Translations under genes and position numbers: made by a program
NCBI RefSeq assembly: GCF_008831285.2
Contig: NC_045148.1
Location: 17,539,002-17,603,001, forward strand
DNA from: Nymphaea colorata
Taxonomy: Eukaryota > Streptophyta > Magnoliopsida > Nymphaeales > Nymphaeaceae
Reading direction: 5' to 3'
DNA: 64,000 nucleotides
Notes under the pieces: model-generated
Databases searched by the model: none
The model's input: only the letters and a program-made list of their open reading frames with translations
Told to the model about the DNA's origin: nothing
Shown: positions 60,068 through 64,000 of the stretch, piece by piece
Numbering within the stretch: position 1 is the stretch's first letter
Layout of the letters: each line of letters starts with the position of its first letter

Positions 60068-62800
60068 TAGACCTCTGGTCAGCCTACATTCACATGCATC
60101 TTCTTCAATTGGATTTTAATTTTTTCTCCTTTTAGAATGTAAAAGTAAGGTTGATATTTTGAGAACAAGCATCTGTTACCCATCCAAATTTGTTTTATTC
60201 TGCCCTGGCAGGAAAGTTAGGCTTGGGATAATATATAGGGCCTAATTTCTACTATATCAAAAGATTTTATGTAAGCACAAACAACTGTCATGCTGTTTCT
60301 TGCTGGATTACCATGCACAGCTAAAGCGACTTGTGCCAAACTTTGTCGTGAAAGGTCACCTGTCCTACAGGATTGGCCTAATTATGACCTAGTAAAAGGA
60401 TTTGACCTTTAAATTATATAGAAAATTGCTTCAAGTCTTATTGGTATGCGTAAATTTTAAGGGGCAATTTAGATATGGAGGAGCTCAACTTTTTCATGAA
60501 GGCACAGAGGAAGATGCCAAATAGTGTTTTAGCTTTCCATATTGAAAGTGAAATCAGAGAAAAATATTTGTTTCACTTTTGGGGTTTTCATTCTGTTTAG
60601 AAAAATCAGAGAAAAATCATGAGAATAATGCTCCCATCCTCAATTTATTTTCATCTGTCTCCAAAACGTAAAGAAATTTCTTCTTCTTCACTATGATGTG
60701 CTTCGGAGCCTGAAAATGTACTTAAATTGTTGAGGAAAATTCTTGTTCATAATTTCCGCCGTCATAAATGTTTGTGGTCCTTCCAAGGTTACTACTTGGT
60801 ATGCTCTATCTGGCATCTAATATTCTTTCTCTTTTCTTGCTACTGAATTTTGAGAGAGAGAGAGAGAGAGAGAGAGAGGGTCAGGACGCTGGTGGATATC
60901 TGAAAGCCACTTTGAAGGTGCCAACATGCGTGATACATGATAAACAAAGAAGGAAAAATAAGTGCATGTAATTGTTACAACATTTTATGCATCAGGGGTT
61001 TCTTCAGGAGAATGGCCTCATTAGTTTTTATATATATTTTTTAAAACAATTTCCATTATTTTATAGAATTACCAAGTTTTCAGTAACTTTCGTCTGAAAG
61101 CACGGAAAAATGACATATTTTAATCCTTCACCAGATTTAGTGGCCATTTCTTTAGAGTGCCGGCCAACCAACACTGTAAGAAGGTTTCGTTGGCTTACTG
61201 TGAAGTTAAATCACTTGAATCGACCATGGCAGGGCTCGCCAGCTTTTATAGGCTTACCTCTAGATTTTGCTCCCTCTACCTAAACCTTAAGTCACACCCT
61301 GGCTGCGAGTCTGCAACTTGAGCCACCGCTATAGACTCTCTCTCTGTCCCTCTCCCTCTCCCTCTCACCGTCTCCCTCTTCTAAGAACTTCAGCAGAAAT
61401 CTGGAGGAACAGCAAAAGGATTTGGCAATGTGAGAAAACTGCCAGTTCATGAAATTTTCGGGCAGACCGGTTCTTAATCGCCATTGCAATTACCAGGTTT
61501 AGCTGTACGCTTCTCCTTGCTGCTACACTTGAAGGTGGCAGTTTACTGACAAAAGCGTACCCATGCAGGAGACGTGATGAGGTAGGCAATGTCAGATCAC
61601 ATTGCTCTTCCTTTTCTTGTCCAACTTGCAGACATCATGTGGGCAGCAAAAACACACTACCCCATTATACTCCAAGGATGAAAAGAGAAGATCGGCCATT
61701 GCGTTACAGTACATTCAAGAACAAGTTGCCTTCCCGGCTACCACCGCAAGGACATGGAAATCAAGGCATAAAATATTTGTTTTACCAAGTCACCGAACTG
61801 TGCGACATGCTTCCACTTGTTGCAAAAAACAAGATGAGTATGTGCATTGAGGAGCAAGATTCCCAGGCACTCGACATTGGGCTTCCTTCCAGTCTTGACT
61901 CGAATCGAGATGAATTTCATGGTGTTATCTTCTTGTACTTATCTATATTCTTTATTCTGAGAGGGAGTTTTTCTATTGGCAAGTTGAGGTAGGTAGTCTT
62001 CTAGATCAGATGGCACCAACAGTTCTCAACTGGATGATCTTAACAAATTTTAACCTTTTACCTACCGCTTGGACTCAAGAACATTTTCTGGCACTGTGTA
62101 TGCCAACGAAAGAGTTTGATCTTTTCGTGAAACAGCTGCTGAACCACGCTTTTCTTTTACCTGCGGCCATGTAGGTTTGCTCGCAAAATCAGGAAAAAGT
62201 ATCGCACCTCCTACCCATCACATCATTTGCCCTGTTTCTGCTGAACTAAGTTAAAATATATATATTCATATAGAGGGGAATTGTTTAAAAGGATAGGATT
62301 GCACTTTGAGCCTAGCCTCGTTCCCATTTCAAATCAAGCTGTAACGAATTTTGGATCGGGATGTCAACTAGATGCCCACAAGTAGTAGGTCAAGGTTTGA
62401 TTGATGTAAAGAAGAGCATAACTGAAAGCTATGCTAGCTGCTTCTTGGGATGATTTAAGACTAGACTCGGACGTTACAGCCTAAGTACTCTCCCCCTTCA
62501 GTTAGGCTTCCTGCCACCCTATTCCAACCATCACGTCGAGAGAGCCTAGCCCAACCTACGTCAATGGCAGTCAGCTGCCCTTCCCAAAGCTAAGCCCGTT
62601 CATGGTAAAGACCAGAGGGGTTCAATTACTGTTCCGGCCATTGGAGTGCCCTTCCTGCGCACAACTCAACGAATTACAGGGTCTATTGCCTTGTGGGTAG
62701 GAGGAGCTTCTTCTTCTTCTTAAGCCGCAATGGGCTGGCCGGTCGAGTCGGTTTAATGGTGGCGGGTCATTGACTCGACCCACGGTTATTAATGGTGCAA
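60068..62800. other. Spacer without recognisable gene
   Basis: (GA)n at 60851-60878 and a CT-rich run near 61337-61380 are the only clear features. The ORF at 61639-61992 shows no motif I recognise. Confidence 0.4.
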
Positions 62801-64000
62801 CAGCCTCTTTTTTTCACATATAGGGAAAGAGATTGGGGGAAGGGGCCAGGATGCTTCGGGTGTTGGGAGTTGGGACAAGTGGGCAAGGAAAACTAGGGTT
62901 AGGGTTTCAGGAAGAGGAAGAGAGGTGGGAAAGAAGAGGGGTGGAGGAGGAAGAAGGGGGTTGATGGGGACGTGACATGAGGAATCGTATTGGGGGTGTG
63001 ATTGATAATTGAATGCGTCACTCAGCGTTGCGCACGCGCATGGGAAGGGGGTGACCCTGTCACGTCACATCGCGCCCAAAGGAAAAGGGGACGGCCGGGG
63101 GAGAGAGAGTGTGTGGTGGCTCTGCTGTTGCTGCTGCTGCTCTTCCTCTCTGCTCTGTTACTGCCAGAAATAACATTATCTCTTCTCCTTCCTCTCTCCG
63201 TGTTTTTCTTCCTCTCTGTGCAGGGCCAGGGCGCTTTTTCCTCTCTCTGAGACCCATGTTGTGGAGGTGAAGGAAGGGAGAGACTCGCCTCCCCATATCC
63301 CCGGGCGCTGACCACTCCAGTGTCGGGATCCTCTTCCCCCAATGCTTTTTTCTCTCTGTTTTTTAATTTCCTCCCTTCTTTACTTTTTAGGATTTACTGC
63401 TTCTCATGGTGATCGAATGCACGCCTGGTCCCAAAGATGGGCCCCTTTTGCACTTACCTCTTCCTTCTCTTTTTCCTTTTTTCCCCTTTACTTGTCCTTT
63501 CTTTAATCTGCTTCAGGTCAAAATTTTACTATAGACGAATGGAAGAACTTGCGTGAGAGTGGACGTTTTCTGTTTCCTTTTCTTCCTGGTGGGGAGCTTG
63601 GGATGGTGGTGCTTCCTGGTTGAGCAGCATTTGGGAGTCTGCATTTCTTTTCTTCTGGAAATATGCTGTTGATGCTTTGAACTTTGATCAGTCTCCGGTT
63701 CTTTAAGGTCACCTTCCTTTTGTGGAGGGAACGATTGCCGATGCTTTGGCTCGAGCTAGGAGAATCAGACACACATTCTTGGTTCTCAAAAGGAAGGGTC
63801 TCTCGAGAATAGGATGCAAGAGCTCAGCCTTTTTCGCCATTAGTTTCTGTGCCTGCTCTGAGAAATGGGATGAGCCAAGCGTTTGTTCACATGCTCATCG
63901 GCTCATAAACAGCTTGTCCATCTTGGCTCTCGATGAGCTCATGCACTTCCATCGGAATAGAGTCGTTGTAAATGTGTTGCATATAAGTCTAAGGCCACAG
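62801..64000 (+). other. Leader- or promoter-like region of a gene beyond the window
   Basis: The sequence changes to GA-rich then CT-rich, with GCTGCTGCT units near 63124-63145 and long pyrimidine tracts at 63250-63510. This composition is common in plant 5' leaders with a 5'-UTR intron. No coding start could be chosen, and the orientation is a guess. Confidence 0.3.

Overview
This is plant nuclear DNA: spliceable multi-exon genes with GT-AG introns, AT-rich spacers, many microsatellites, Ty1-copia retrotransposon relics, a miniature LTR element, a hAT transposase relic and several small inverted-repeat elements. TIR-NB-LRR (TNL) resistance-gene sequence argues against a grass; a eudicot, magnoliid or early-diverging angiosperm fits, but the species cannot be named from the sequence. 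No organelle DNA, CRISPR array, rRNA or convincing tRNA was seen.

Layout. Positions 1-19300 are a decayed TNL cluster, all copies on the minus strand. Copy 1 is a pseudogene (LRR and NB tail at 1-1615, frameshifted TIR exon at 3268-3640) with a receptor-kinase-like transmembrane exon between its parts. Copy 2 (11121-14394) has an uninterrupted NB-ARC, LRR and post-LRR reading path in four exons, but no TIR exon is visible upstream. Copy 3 (18388-19291) is a frameshifted NB-ARC remnant. A hAT transposase relic (5740-6610) and a copia relic (8440-10867, itself hit by a 186-bp element with an 8-bp target duplication) lie between copies 1 and 2.

Positions 19300-34000 are mostly repeat-rich spacer. 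They contain one clear gene, an intronless aspartic protease close to ASPG1 (22961-24466, minus). They also hold a TRIM-like miniature LTR element (26755-27115) and a GGATTC-rich element with inverted ends (31363-31786). Positions 34064-46137 hold a complete nine-exon receptor-like protein on the plus strand: signal peptide, malectin-like ectodomain, short LRR, transmembrane segment and short tail with no kinase. It matches the RLP4 family. Positions 47110-52503 hold a degenerate copia retrotransposon with two long LTRs.

Positions 55564-56739 (minus) encode an R2R3-MYB-like protein that matches ASYMMETRIC LEAVES1 / ROUGH SHEATH2 / PHANTASTICA, with a candidate TATA box and a (GA)n tract about 250-300 bp upstream of the ATG. 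From 57045 to 64000 there is no recognisable gene; the last kilobase looks like the leader or promoter of a gene beyond the window. The intact genes (TNL copy 2, ASPG1-like, RLP4, AS1) do not form a pathway together. I found no new multi-gene system. The most interesting signals are local: a 73-bp triplication over a splice acceptor, the stray transmembrane exon, the missing TIR of copy 2, and the unusual ends of the second copia element.
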